A stretch of DNA of 44,507 nucleotides from CAZEDU01 sp964511185 (GTDB taxonomy: Bacteria; Myxococcota; Myxococcia; Myxococcales; Myxococcaceae): positions 1 to 44,507 of the forward strand of contig CAZEDU010000031.1 in assembly GCA_964511185.1 (NCBI GenBank), given 5' to 3'. A model generated the notes under the pieces. That model was not told the DNA's origin and made no database searches. It saw only the letters and a list, made by a program, of their open reading frames with translations. How positions within the stretch are numbered: position 1 is the first letter of the stretch; every line of letters starts with the position of its first letter. The position numbers and the translations under genes are program-made. This document shows, piece by piece, positions 25,843-35,704 of the stretch.

Positions 25843-27153
25843 TCAGGTTCGAAATGGATTCTGCAGCAGAATGGTCTCGCCGCGGTCGGCCCCTACCGAG
25901 ACGCACACCACCGGCACCCCGCAGACCTCTTCCACGCGGCGCACGTAGCGGCGCGCGTTCTCTGGAAGGTCCTCGATGGTGCGCGCGCCCGCGAGCGGGT
26001 CGTCCCAGCCCGGCAAGGTCTCGTAGATGGGCTTGACCTTCTCCAAGTCCTCGTGGTCCTGCGGCAGCTCGGTGAGCTTCTCCCCATCGAGCTCATACGC
26101 GGTGCAGATGTTGATGCTCTTCAGCCCCGAGAGGACGTCGAGCTTGGTGAGCGCGAGCCCCCACAAGCCGTTCACGCGCGCCGCGTAGCGCAACACCACC
26201 GCGTCGAGCCAACCACACCGGCGCGGCCGCCCGGTGGTCGCGCCAAACTCATCGCCCGTCTTGCGCAGCCGATCTCCCAGCTCGTCGTTCAGCTCGGTGG
26301 GGAACGGCCCGCCGCCCACGCGCGTGGTGTAGGCCTTGCTGATGCCCACCACCTTATCGATGGCGGTCGGGCCGATGCCGCAGCCGACCGACGCGTTGCC
26401 GGCGATGCAGTTGGAGCTGGTCACGTAAGGGTACGTGCCGTGGTCGACGTCGAGCAGCGTGCCCTGCGCGCCTTCGAACAGCACGCGCGCGCCGCGCTCG
26501 AGCTGCTGCGCGAGGAAGATGGACGCGTCGCCGACGTAGGCGCGCAGCTTCTCTCCCAGGCCCGAATATTCGGCGACGATCTGCTGCGTCTCCAGCCGCG
26601 GCGTCTGGACCTTCGCCGCCATCGCCAGATCGTGCAGCTCCTCCAGAACCGCGGGGAGCCGCTCAGACACTTTGCGGTTGAGCCGCTCGGGGTGGAGCAG
26701 GTCCCGCACGCGGATGCCGCGCCGGGCGACCTTGTCTTCGTACGCCGGGCCGATGCCGCGGCCGGTGGTGCCGATGGCGCCGCCCGTGCGCGCCTTCTCC
26801 CGGTAGGCGTCGAGCAGCTTGTGCCAGGGAAAGATGACGTGCGCGTTGCCCGAGATGAGCAGCTGCCCGTCCTCCTGGAGGTAGCCGCGCGCCTGGAGCG
26901 CTTCGATCTCGGTCGAGAGCACCGAGGGGTCGACGACCACCCCGTTGCCGATGACGCAGACCTTCCCCGGGTGAAGGATTCCGGACGGAATCAGGTGCAG
27001 GACCGTCTTCTGTCCACCGACCACCAGGGTGTGGCCCGCGTTGTTGCCGCCCTGAAACCGAGCCACCACCTGGGCGTGCTCGGTGAGCAAGTCGACGACC
27101 TTCCCTTTTCCCTCGTCGCCCCATTGGGCGCCAATCACGACCACGTTGGGCAT
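25843..27153 (-). CDS. purA: Adenylosuccinate synthetase
   Basis: This 436-residue enzyme makes adenylosuccinate from IMP, aspartate and GTP, the first committed step from IMP to AMP. It shows the N-terminal P-loop AQWGDEGKGK (residues 9-18), the NNAGHT motif, GTTGRGIGPAY, and the C-terminal TKLDVLSG with the guanine-binding TKxD. Length is normal. It begins 11 bases after the AddA-like gene stop. The reading frame continues open upstream into the helicase gene only because of an N-run and a shadow frame; the ATG at 27153 is the true start. Confidence 0.97.
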   Translation of the reverse strand: MPNVVVIGAQWGDEGKGKVVDLLTEHAQVVARFQGGNNAGHTLVVGGQKTVLHLIPSGILHPGKVCVIGNGVVVDPSVLSTEIEALQARGYLQEDGQLLISGNAHVIFPWHKLLDAYREKARTGGAIGTTGRGIGPAYEDKVARRGIRVRDLLHPERLNRKVSERLPAVLEELHDLAMAAKVQTPRLETQQIVAEYSGLGEKLRAYVGDASIFLAQQLERGARVLFEGAQGTLLDVDHGTYPYVTSSNCIAGNASVGCGIGPTAIDKVVGISKAYTTRVGGGPFPTELNDELGDRLRKTGDEFGATTGRPRRCGWLDAVVLRYAARVNGLWGLALTKLDVLSGLKSINICTAYELDGEKLTELPQDHEDLEKVKPIYETLPGWDDPLAGARTIEDLPENARRYVRRVEEVCGVPVVCVSVGADRGETILLQNPFRT

Positions 27154-27164
27154 GCTTAAGGCCC

Positions 27165-30100
27165 TTATAGCGCGAGCGCGTGGCAGCGATACTGGAAGCC
27201 ACACCCCACCGCCTCGCAGCTCGGTTGCGGCAGCCCCGGCCACTCCTGTCCTGGCGAGAGCGACAGCATCTTCGCCACCGAGCGGCGGAGCGCCTCCTCG
27301 AACGCCTCGGNNNNNNNNNNCGTCGCGCTGCCCTCCGCCCCGACGACGGAGCCGCACGTGAACGCGACTCCGGTCGTCGGGCGCCACGCATCGGGAAGCT
27401 CCCGCTCGAGCAGCTCGGGCTCGGGCGACGCCTCCCGCAAGAAGACGATGCCCGCCCGGACGCGCTCCGGATCGGCAGCGAGCTGCCGCGCGGCGAGGGC
27501 GTAGCACTGCAGCTGAAAGGCATAGGCCTCGAGCCCTTCCTTGGGCCGCCGGCTGGCCTTGTAGTCGATGAGGGTGACCGAGCCGTCGTCCTCCTCGATG
27601 AGCAGGTCGATCTGCCCCTTCAGGTGAATGCCCACCCCTTCGCCCTTCAGCCGCAGCAGGAAGGGCAGCTCCCGCTTGACCCGCTCGGGCGGCACCGCCG
27701 CGAGGCGGCGCGCGAACCGGGTGGCCAGAAACCCTTCGGCCCAAGCCAGGACCTCGCGGCTGTCCTCCGCGGCGGCGTCGTGGCCAGCCTCCCACAAGAG
27801 CTGCTCGAGCACCGCGCGGCGCTCGCGCGGGCTCATCGCCAAGTCCACCCGCTCGAGCAGCCGGTGCACCAAGGTGCCGCGGGCGCGCGCGTCGCCGCCG
27901 CCCTGCACGCGGCCGTCCTCCTCGTGCAGCTCGAAGGCGACCGGGAACTCGGCCAGCCCCACCCGGTGGGCGTACAGGTAGCGCCTGGGGCAGCGGACGA
28001 AGTCCTGGGCGTGCGTCACCGGCAGCACCACCGCGCGCGGCACCGCCGGTTTGGCTCCCCGCGCGCGCTCGACCGCCTCGGTCAGCCTGGCCTCGTCGGC
28101 CGCCGTCGCGGGCGCCCGTGGCCGCCGCTCGTCCATGCGCGGCGGGGCCAGCGCGTCGAGCGGGACGTCCTTCACCAGCGCGCGCAACGCGGCGTCGGCC
28201 TGCAGCGCCGTGTCGACGCGCGACCACCAGCTCGTCGCCGCCGGCCTGTTCCGCGCGCCGGAGAGCACCAGGAGATCGCGCGCGCGGGTGAGCGCCACGT
28301 AGAGCGTGCGCACCGACTCGGCCTCCTCCCGCCGCTTTCGCTCCTCGTGCACCGCCTGGTACCGCTCCGGCGTCTCGACCTTCTCGTCGTGGGCGGCGCG
28401 GGCCTTGAACGCCAGCCCCAGCCGCCGGTCGAAGACGACCCGCGCGCCGTTGGGAGGCGGGAGGCTGGCGAGGTCCGGCACGTAGACGACGGGCCACTCG
28501 AGCCCCTTGGCCTGATGGATGGTGAGCAGCTGCACCGCCCGGCTGTCGCCCCAGTCGACGACGTCCGCCTGCGCCTCGGTGGGGTCCCTCTCGGCGAGCG
28601 TGAGCACCTCGCGGGCGAACGCCGCGCAGTCGCTGCGGCCCGCCGAGTCCCAGGCGCCGGCCAGGTCCAAGAGCTTGTCGAGGTTGGCGAGCGCCTGCTC
28701 CCCGAACGGCGTCCCGGCGAGCGCGACGCGGAAGCCCGCTTCGGCGACCGCGACCTGGAGGAGCGTCCTCAAGCCGAGCCGATCTCGCTCGGGCCGGAGC
28801 CGCCCGTACAACGCCAGGAAGCGGTCCAGCCGGGCCTGCTCGTCGGCCGGCAGCCCGAGCGCCGCGCGCTTCGGGTCGGGTGCGCCTCGGCGCGGCAGCC
28901 ACTCCCACGGCCGCAGCCCCGAAGCCCCTTCCCCCGCGTGCGCGAGCCGGAGCAGCGACGCGTCGGAGAGCGCCACCCACGGCGAGCGCAGCACCGTGGA
29001 CCAAGCGAGCGCGTCGTGCCGGTCGGCGAGGAGCTTCATGAACGCCGCGAGGTCCATCACCTCTTGCGCGCCGTAGAAGCCGCGGCCGCGCACCACGCGG
29101 TGCGGAATCTGCCAGCGGGTGAGCGCCTGCCGGTAGGTCTCGAGGTGCCGGAAGGTGCGAAAGAGGATCGCCACGTTGCCGCCGACGGGCGCGTGCCACC
29201 GGTCGTCGCGGTCGGCGACGAGGCGGCCGCTGTCGGGCGCGAGCAGCTGGGCGATGTGGCGCGCCACCGCCTCCGCGTCCTGCGCGCGGCAGCGCGCGGC
29301 GTCGTCGTCCTGGGTCGGCGCCCAGACGATGCGCTCGACGGCGGGCGAGCCGTCGCGCGCGGCGCGCACCGGGCGCAGGTCGTCGGCCTCTGGAACGTAA
29401 GCGACGTGGTAGTCGCGCGGATCGCCCGGCGCGCGCAGCACCTGCGCGAAGACCCGATTGAAGAACTGCAAGAGCTGCGGCGAGGAGCGCCGGTTGTCTT
29501 TCAGGTGCGCGCGCGACCCGCCCTCCCGCTCGATCTTGTCGGCCAGCGTCGAGAAGACCGACACGTCGGCGCCGCGGAACTCGTAGATGGACTGCTTGCG
29601 GTCTCCCACCGCGCACAGCAGCCCCTGCTCGAGCGGCACCGCGTCGAAGTCGAGGGCCGTGCCTGGCGGGAAGCGCCGGGGCGCGCCCTGCCGGCGCTCG
29701 GCGAGCAGCGCCACCAGCTCGAGCTGCAGGCGGTTGGTGTCCTGAAACTCGTCGACCAGCAGGGCGCCGATGCGCTCTTGCACCTCCGCGCGGTACGCCG
29801 GCGCGTCGCGCAACAGGTTCCGGGTGCGGATGAGCAGCTCGGAGAAGTCGAGCGCGCCGCGCGCCGCGAGGGCGTCGCGGTGGCGGGCCTCCAGCTGCTC
29901 GAGCAGCCCGCGGAAGGCGCGCTCGTGACGGGCGGCGGCCAGCGCGGCGTAGCGCTCCACGAGCGACACGCCTTCGAAGCTCTCGCCGCCCAGCACGCGG
30001 AACTTCACCGACTTCAGCGGCGTCCGCCCCAAGTGGGGCGCCTGCAGGGCCGCCGCGAGCGCGGGGTAACGGTCCGCCTCCCAGAAGCGCTCGAGCGAGA

Positions 30101-30941
30101 TCCCGTCGAGCGCGCGGTGGCAGGCGGCGAGCGGCTCGGCGTACTTGCGCCGCTGCTCCACCGAGAGCGCCGCTTCGGCTTGATTGAGCTCGCGCCGGAC
30201 GTCGACGAACGCCGCCCCCAGCGCCCGCTCCGCCTCTTCGCGCGAGGTGATGGCGGCGTTGCGAGGCTCGACGCCCTCTTCCCGCAACTTGACCAGCACC
30301 CGGTGCAGGTGCGCGACCAGGCCCGCCGCCCGGCCTTCGCCCGCGAACCCCAGGTCGCGGCAGAGCTCCACCACGTCCTCCGAGCCGGCCTCGAGCGCCT
30401 CGAGCACCACCCGCTCGGCGGTGTCCTCGAGCAGCCGGTACGCGTCGCGCTCGTCGAGCAGCGTGAACGCCGGGTCCACGCCCAGCCCGGCCGGCGCCTG
30501 GCGCAAGAGCTGGACGCACAGCGAGTGGAACGTGCCGATGGTGGCGCCGCCCAGGTCGTCTCGCAGCTGGCGCCAGACCTCTCGCGCCGGGAAGGGCCTC
30601 CCCAGCGACGCGAAGCCCTGCGTCAGGTCCTTCTCTTTCTCCGGCGCCTTCGCGTCGGTGGCCAGCAGGTGCAGCCGCTCTCGCAGCCGCGAGCGCATCT
30701 CGGCCGCCGCCTTCTCGGTGAAGGTGAGCATGCACAGCCGGCGCGGCGGAACCGCGGGACAAAGCGCGCGCGCGCCCGAGAGCAGGTGCAGGCACAAGGT
30801 GACCAGGTTGTACGTCTTGCCCGCGCCCGCGCCGGCGAGCAGCGCGAGGTTCCGGTCGAGCGTGAGCGGCGAGGGCTCGGCGGCCGGGGCCGCTTGCCCG
30901 AACATGTCGATCTGCCGCTCGTCGCCGCGCAGCTTACGCAT
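27165..30941 (-). CDS. addA: AddA-like UvrD-family helicase-nuclease
   Basis: This protein of about 1258 residues processes double-strand DNA ends for recombination. The UvrD-type helicase has Walker A AGAGAGKT at residues 36-43, the TFTEKAAAEM and GTFHSL blocks, and motif II VDEFQDTN near residue 397. The C-terminus is a PD-(D/E)XK nuclease: RGTLVHRLLE, KGQIDLLIE, LIDYKAS and FQLQCYALA. A Cys before the nuclease (VRCPRRYLYA) and three at the end in the spacing C-x4-C-x5-C (CEAVGCGFQYRC) resemble the iron-sulfur staple usually found in AddB. A 10-N gap at 27311-27320 lies near the C-terminus and happens to keep frame. The start overlaps the AddB-like stop by 8 bases. Confidence 0.9.
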   Translation of the reverse strand: MRKLRGDERQIDMFGQAAPAAEPSPLTLDRNLALLAGAGAGKTYNLVTLCLHLLSGARALCPAVPPRRLCMLTFTEKAAAEMRSRLRERLHLLATDAKAPEKEKDLTQGFASLGRPFPAREVWRQLRDDLGGATIGTFHSLCVQLLRQAPAGLGVDPAFTLLDERDAYRLLEDTAERVVLEALEAGSEDVVELCRDLGFAGEGRAAGLVAHLHRVLVKLREEGVEPRNAAITSREEAERALGAAFVDVRRELNQAEAALSVEQRRKYAEPLAACHRALDGISLERFWEADRYPALAAALQAPHLGRTPLKSVKFRVLGGESFEGVSLVERYAALAAARHERAFRGLLEQLEARHRDALAARGALDFSELLIRTRNLLRDAPAYRAEVQERIGALLVDEFQDTNRLQLELVALLAERRQGAPRRFPPGTALDFDAVPLEQGLLCAVGDRKQSIYEFRGADVSVFSTLADKIEREGGSRAHLKDNRRSSPQLLQFFNRVFAQVLRAPGDPRDYHVAYVPEADDLRPVRAARDGSPAVERIVWAPTQDDDAARCRAQDAEAVARHIAQLLAPDSGRLVADRDDRWHAPVGGNVAILFRTFRHLETYRQALTRWQIPHRVVRGRGFYGAQEVMDLAAFMKLLADRHDALAWSTVLRSPWVALSDASLLRLAHAGEGASGLRPWEWLPRRGAPDPKRAALGLPADEQARLDRFLALYGRLRPERDRLGLRTLLQVAVAEAGFRVALAGTPFGEQALANLDKLLDLAGAWDSAGRSDCAAFAREVLTLAERDPTEAQADVVDWGDSRAVQLLTIHQAKGLEWPVVYVPDLASLPPPNGARVVFDRRLGLAFKARAAHDEKVETPERYQAVHEERKRREEAESVRTLYVALTRARDLLVLSGARNRPAATSWWSRVDTALQADAALRALVKDVPLDALAPPRMDERRPRAPATAADEARLTEAVERARGAKPAVPRAVVLPVTHAQDFVRCPRRYLYAHRVGLAEFPVAFELHEEDGRVQGGGDARARGTLVHRLLERVDLAMSPRERRAVLEQLLWEAGHDAAAEDSREVLAWAEGFLATRFARRLAAVPPERVKRELPFLLRLKGEGVGIHLKGQIDLLIEEDDGSVTLIDYKASRRPKEGLEAYAFQLQCYALAARQLAADPERVRAGIVFLREASPEPELLERELPDAWRPTTGVAFTCGSVVGAEGSATXXXXEAFEEALRRSVAKMLSLSPGQEWPGLPQPSCEAVGCGFQYRCHALAL
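27311..27320. other. Assembly gap (10 N) in the AddA-like gene
   Basis: This is a 10-N placeholder. With one base in place of the ten N the flanks would read in frame as AEGSAT-x-EAFEE, so the real missing length is probably close to one base. Confidence 0.9.
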
Positions 30942-33900
30942 CGGCGTCCTCGTCGAGCCGCCGCTCGCTGATCCGACACACCGGGCGGTAGGCGCAGTAT
31001 TCGCAGTCCTGCGGCCGGGCCGGGACGTGCCCCTGGGCGAGCCGCTTCACCAGCGCGTGCACCGCGTTGGCGAAGTTCTTCTTGCCCTCCTGCTCGAGCT
31101 GCGCGCGCGCCTCGGCGTTCGCGGCGAGCAGCTCGTCGAGCGACTGCGCGCCGTGGCTCAGCACGTCGCTCAGCGCGATGGCCTTGGCCTCCTTGAGCGA
31201 CAGCCACGCCGCCTGGAGCGCTCCCGCATGCCCGCTCGCGCGCGCGGCGTAGAGGTAGAGCGGCAGCTGGAACTCGGTGGACAACAGCTTCTCGTACGCC
31301 TTGCGGCCTTTGTCCGGACGGCCGCTCTTGTAGTCGAGCACCGCGAGGCTGGCCTCCGCGGCGTCGAGGCGGTCGATGGTGCCGGCCAGGTGCACCGGCC
31401 GCTCACCCTCCAGCGCCGCCGGGAGGACCACCTCGCGCCACTCGGGCGGCGCGTTCTGCCTTCCGAACGCGAGCTCGGTGCGCGCGGGGGCGTGGCTGTC
31501 GAAAGGGAGCCCGCGGTGGTCGGCGCGCAAGAGCCGCCGCACCATCTGGCGCGCGCGGTCCTGGTTGAGCCGCCACAGCACAGGGTGGCCGACGTGGTCG
31601 CGCTGGGCGCGCGCGCGGCTCGCCTCGGCGATCGCGTCGTCGATCAGCGCCTCGGGGACCTCCTCCGCCGGCCGGTCGAGCAGGTTCTGTTCCTGCAGCT
31701 TCGGGAACAGCAGCTCGAGCACCTTGTGCCAGAAGCTGCCGCGCCTGCGGTTGTCGACCTCTTCCGCGGGCTCGTCGGGCTCCTCCAACCCGAGCGCGAT
31801 CGCGAGGAAGCCCTGGAAGGCGCAGTTGCCGTACTTCGACAGCGCGCTCGAGGTGAGCGGCCGCTCGGGGCCGAAGGTGAACGCCTTGTCCCGCAGCGCG
31901 GCGAGCGCGGGAGACGAGAGGTCGCCGCTGTGCGGCCCCGGGGCGCGCGTCTGGTCGGAGAAGAAGCGCAGCCGCTCGGCTTCGATCGCCGCGAGCGCGC
32001 TCGCCTCCAAGAACCAGGGCTCGCCGGCGAAGCGCGCCTGCGCGAAGGCGCCCGCCGGGTCCGGCGCCGTGACGCGCAGCGTGGCGGGGGCCAACGCCTC
32101 CAGCGCCGCGCGCTCTCGCAGCTCCTGCTCGGTGCGCACCTGCTCGAACGATGGCGCGGGCGCGAGCGGCTGGCGCTGGACCTCCTGGCCGGTGCGACGC
32201 GTCACCTCTTCGATGAACGGCGAGGCGAGCTGCTCTTCGCCGCGCGGGCCCAGGCGCGCGAAGCTCAAGGTCACCGACTCGGTCGCCGCGCACAGCGCCT
32301 GGCCGAACAGCAGCCGGTCCTCCGCGGAGCGCCAGCCCAGCCGCGTGAGCCCGCGGTCGCCTTCGCCGACCGACAAGCGAAACACCTCCCGGCCCAGCGC
32401 CCGGTGGACCCCCAGGCGGTCTTCGTCGGAGAGCAGCCGATGCGGCCGCTCCCGCCCCGGGAAACGCCCGTCGACCAGCCCCCCCAAGAACACGTGCCGA
32501 AAGCGCGCGCCCGGGAGCGAGCGCACGTCGATGATGCGCACCGCCCCAGCGCGCGGCCCCTTCGGCACCAGGTTGAAGTCGCTCGCCGCGTCCACGAGCC
32601 AGCGCCGAAACGCCAGGCGCGTCAGCGAAACGGCCCCGGCGCCGCTCAGCTCCAGGGCGGAGCGCAGCTCCGTGACGAGCGCGCGCAGCGCCTCCGCGGC
32701 GGCCTGGTCGCGCGCCAGGGCGCGCAGCACCGCCTGGCCGAGCCACGTGCCCTCCGCGCCCCGGTTCTCCGGCGTGCGAATGGCGGAGAACACCCCCAGC
32801 GCGTCGACGGCGTTCCACCACGCCGTGAGCAGCTGCGCCGCGCGGCCCCGCTCCGGCACCGAGCGCGCGATGGACATCAGCTTGTCCACGCGCTCGAGGA
32901 GCGAGCGCACCTGCCGAGCCTGGTCGCCCTTGTGCTGACGCTCGAGCCGCTGCGCCAGCTCCTCCAGCCGCGTGGCGTAGGCGCCCTGGCCGTCCATCGC
33001 GCCCACGCGGTCGTCGCGGACGAGCGCCAGCTTGAGCCAGTGGCCGGCCGAGTCCGGACCGCCCTTCGAGATGGCCGGCGCGTAGCGGCTCTCGAGGTAG
33101 CGCACCGTCTTGTCGACCGGGAAGGCCTCGTCGGCGAGCGCCGGCAGCTCGAGCGCGAGCCGCCCCACCGCGGTCGCCTGCANNNNNNNNNNGCGTCCGT
33201 ATCGTGTACGACGGCGCGGGACTCTCGGAGCGCCCAAGCGGACGCGCGCGGGGACCCCCATCTCGTCGAGGCGCTCGGCGAGCGTCTCGGCCTCCTCGTC
33301 GACGTCGCGAAAAGCGACGACCATCTCGTCGGGCGCGCACCCTTGATCGATGCGGGCGCGCACCGCGCGGGCGATCGCGCGGGCCTCGTCCTTCGGGCTG
33401 ACCGCGCTCATCACCTGGAGCGGCGCGGGGCTCGGCTCGGTCACTTCCTCCTGGCCGAACAGCCGCGCGGCGATCGGCGCCAAGGGCCGATCGTCGTCCG
33501 GGAGCTCCTGGAGCAGGTCGACCTCCAGCGTCTCCCACCGCTGCTCTAGGTCTCGCTCCACCGGCACCAGCGCCGCGTCGACCAGCGGCGAGCCGACCGC
33601 CGGCAGGGCCAGCGTGAAGGACACGCCCTCCCTCTGGCAGCGCTCGGCCAGAGCGACGATCAGCGCGCGGCGCAGGGGCGTGAAGTCGTAGAGGTGGCGA
33701 ATGCGCAGCCGCCGGCAGCGGGAGAGCGACGCGGGCAACGCGCCCGCGCGCAGCTGCTCGATCGCGCCCTGGAGGACGTCCTCCCGGTCGGCCAGGCGNN
33801 NNNNNNNNCTGACGCGCGTGCAGGGCCGGCCGTGGATGGTGGTCGGCCAGGCGGAGCGCCGCCATCTTCGCCTCGTAGGCGCCGTACAGCTCGGCCAGGT

Positions 33901-34273
33901 ACCGAAGCCGCCCCCGCCGCTCCGGCGGCGCCTGCGACGTCGCCTGCGCGAACGCGTCCGGCGCGCACTGGCCCGCCTTCAGCTCGAAGAACAGCTCGAG
34001 CGCGGCGCGCGCGAAGGCGGGGTCCTGGACGAAGTCGCCGAACGGGCCCTTGGGAAGCGCTTGGGCGCAGGCCCACACGACCACCCGGGCCGACAGCGGC
34101 GTGCAGGCGCGGCGCCCCAGCCGTTCGGCGCCTTTGAGCTGCTCGAGCAGCTGCGCGAACGTGAGGCAGCCGCTGGCGTCGACCCAGCCCTGCGCCTCGG
34201 CGCGCTCGATGAGCGTCTGCTCGACCCGATCCGCGTCGGGGAGCACCTCGACTTGTTCACCGGCCCGCGACAT
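30934..34273 (-). CDS. addB: AddB-like PD-(D/E)XK nuclease subunit, broken by two assembly gaps
   Basis: The reading frame begins at ATG 34273, changes at the N-run 33799-33808 and continues to 30934 through a second N-run. After collapsing the first gap (see findings) one frame of about 1094 residues remains. The N-terminus lacks a Walker A motif, so the helicase fold is probably inactive, as in other AddB-like nucleases with no ATPase. The C-terminal nuclease has GSFWHKVLELL, AGTIDRLD, VLDYKSG and FQLPLYLYA. The iron-sulfur cysteines are KYGNC and CEYCAYRPVC (C-x2-C-x5-C). It acts with the AddA-like protein in resecting broken DNA ends. It is the first gene of the run ending in thiolase. 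Confidence 0.86.
33183..33192. other. Assembly gap (10 N) in the AddB-like gene
   Basis: The frame on both sides agrees when read with 10 N, but the residues just upstream (RVPRRRTRYGR) look unlike the family, so the contig end here is doubtful. Confidence 0.9.
33799..33808. other. Assembly gap (10 N) with overlapping flanks in the AddB-like gene
   Basis: The same 13 bases GGTCGGCCAGGCG occur at 33786-33798 and 33841-33853. Merging the two copies, and dropping the 10 N and 32 bases between, restores a continuous frame (ALRLADREDVL). The gap is therefore probably a missed contig overlap and no real DNA is missing. Confidence 0.85.
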
Positions 34274-34303
34274 GAACGGATCAGTGTAGGTGGTCGGTCC
34301 GAC

Positions 34304-35134
34304 GTGAGGCTATGGTCCCGCGCCGTGATCGCCTCTTCGCTCGTGGCCGTGCTGCTCGCCTCGGCGCCGGCGGCCGCCGCGGGGCCGTACGAGCTCGAGC
34401 ACCACTTGATCGCCGACTCGGTGGCGACCGGCGTGCTCGGGGCGGGCTGGCTCCTGTCGGAGACCGTCCTCAAGCCGACGCTGGCGCCGGCGCGCTGCCG
34501 CTGGTGCGAGCCGCCGCGCGTCGACACCTGGGCGCGCGGCATTCGAGCGCAGAACACCCGCTTCTCGGCGACCTTGAGCGACGTCGTGGCCTTCGGAGCG
34601 CTGCCCGTCGCCGCCTTCGGGACCGAGCTCATCGCCGCGCCTTCGGGAGACTTTCGGACCTATGGCCTCGACGCGCTGTTCATCGTCCAGACGACGATGG
34701 TGGCGCTCGCGCTGACGCAAGCCACCAAGTTCGCGGTGGGGCGGGAGCGGCCGTTCGTGCACGCCTTGCCGCCGGCCGAAAAGCCGTTCACCGATCACCC
34801 CGAGGACAACAACCTGTCGTTCTTCAGCGGCCACTCGAGCTTCTCCTTCGCGGTGGCGACCTCGGCCGGGACGATCGCCGAGCTGCGTGGCTACCGGCAG
34901 GCCTGGTTGGTGTGGGCGGTGTGCCTGCCGCTCGCCGCGCTGCCGCCCGTCTTGCGCATGGTCTCGGACCGGCACTACCTGACCGACGTGCTGGTCGGCA
35001 GCGCGGTCGGCGCAGCGACGGGGCTCACCTTGCCGCGGCTGCTGCACCCGCGCGCGGGAAGACTCGCTCCCGTCGGGCGGTTCCGTCTGGTTCCGGCGGG
35101 CAATGGCGTCGCCTTGCTGGGGCAGTTCGACTAG
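34304..35134 (+). CDS. Exported PAP2-family phosphatase
   Basis: This 276-residue protein has a signal peptide (start GTG 34304; cleavage near residue 26, APAAAA/G). It holds the three PAP2 signatures in order: KFAVGRERP, FFSGHSS and SDRHYLTDVLVG, where the central His and the last His/Asp form the active site. PAP2 enzymes remove phosphate from phosphatidic acid, undecaprenyl pyrophosphate or lipid A precursors. It starts 30 bases from the divergent AddB-like gene. A second GTG at 34325 is possible but would shorten the positive N-terminus. lspA follows 30 bases later and may share its transcript. Confidence 0.88.
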   Translation: MRLWSRAVIASSLVAVLLASAPAAAAGPYELEHHLIADSVATGVLGAGWLLSETVLKPTLAPARCRWCEPPRVDTWARGIRAQNTRFSATLSDVVAFGALPVAAFGTELIAAPSGDFRTYGLDALFIVQTTMVALALTQATKFAVGRERPFVHALPPAEKPFTDHPEDNNLSFFSGHSSFSFAVATSAGTIAELRGYRQAWLVWAVCLPLAALPPVLRMVSDRHYLTDVLVGSAVGAATGLTLPRLLHPRAGRLAPVGRFRLVPAGNGVALLGQFD

Positions 35135-35164
35135 GGTGCGGCGCCACACTCGAGGAGTCGTCCC

Positions 35165-35692
35165 GTGAAGCTGTTGACCCGATTGGCCTTGACCACCTTC
35201 GTGCTCGCCACCTCGGTCGGCTGCGACCAGGCGACCAAGCACATCGCGACGAAGCACCTGATGTCGGCGCCGGGCCACTCGTTCCTCTGGGACACGTTCC
35301 GGCTGCAGTACGCGGAGAACAAGGGCGCCTTCTTGTCGCTCGGCGCGGCGCTCCCCGACGGCATGCGCTTCTGGGTGCTCACGGTGATCGTCGGGGTGCT
35401 GCTGGTGGGCATCCTCGGCTACACGGTGATGAACGCGAAGCTGGTCGCGGCGCAGGTCGTCGGATACGCGCTCATCGTGGGCGGCGGGCTCTCGAACTGG
35501 GTCGACCGCGCCACCCGGGGCGGCGTGGTGGTGGATTTCATGAACATGGGCATTGGTCCGGTGTTGCGGACGGGCGTGTTCAACGTCGCCGATTTGGCGA
35601 TCCTGGCCGGCATCGCGGTGTTGATGATCCACGGGTGGATCCACGACCGGCAGCAGAAGCTGCTCGAGCAGCAGAAGATCGTGTCGTCGTAG
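35165..35692 (+). CDS. lspA: Lipoprotein signal peptidase
   Basis: This 175-residue membrane protease cleaves prolipoprotein signal peptides after lipid attachment, serving the many lipoproteins in this window. The conserved motifs are visible: D in GCDQATK, Asn/Gly in YAENKGAFLS, the catalytic Asp in GGLSNWVDRAT and the second in FNVADLAI. Four membrane helices are expected. The start is GTG 35165 with GAGGAG at 35152-35157. The 'VGC' near the N-terminus resembles a lipobox but belongs to the first helix of LspA. A hairpin repeat follows 12 bases after the stop. Confidence 0.95.
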   Translation: MKLLTRLALTTFVLATSVGCDQATKHIATKHLMSAPGHSFLWDTFRLQYAENKGAFLSLGAALPDGMRFWVLTVIVGVLLVGILGYTVMNAKLVAAQVVGYALIVGGGLSNWVDRATRGGVVVDFMNMGIGPVLRTGVFNVADLAILAGIAVLMIHGWIHDRQQKLLEQQKIVSS

Positions 35693-35704
35693 CTTGGGGA
35701 AAGC

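Noticed and set aside
25843..30795. Very long minus-strand reading frame that joins purA to upstream sequence
   Set aside because: The upstream two-thirds is a shadow frame of the AddA-like gene bridged by 10 N. purA has its own ATG at 27153 with a normal N-terminus.
27180..33549. Long plus-strand open frames opposite the helicase-nuclease genes
   Set aside because: Arg/Ala/Pro-rich shadow translations opposite genes with clear UvrD and PD-(D/E)XK motifs; typical for GC-rich codons.
35218..35226. Lipobox in LspA (SVGC)
   Set aside because: The Cys sits at the conserved D-containing start of LspA; the rest has LspA catalytic motifs, so it is an integral peptidase and not a lipoprotein.
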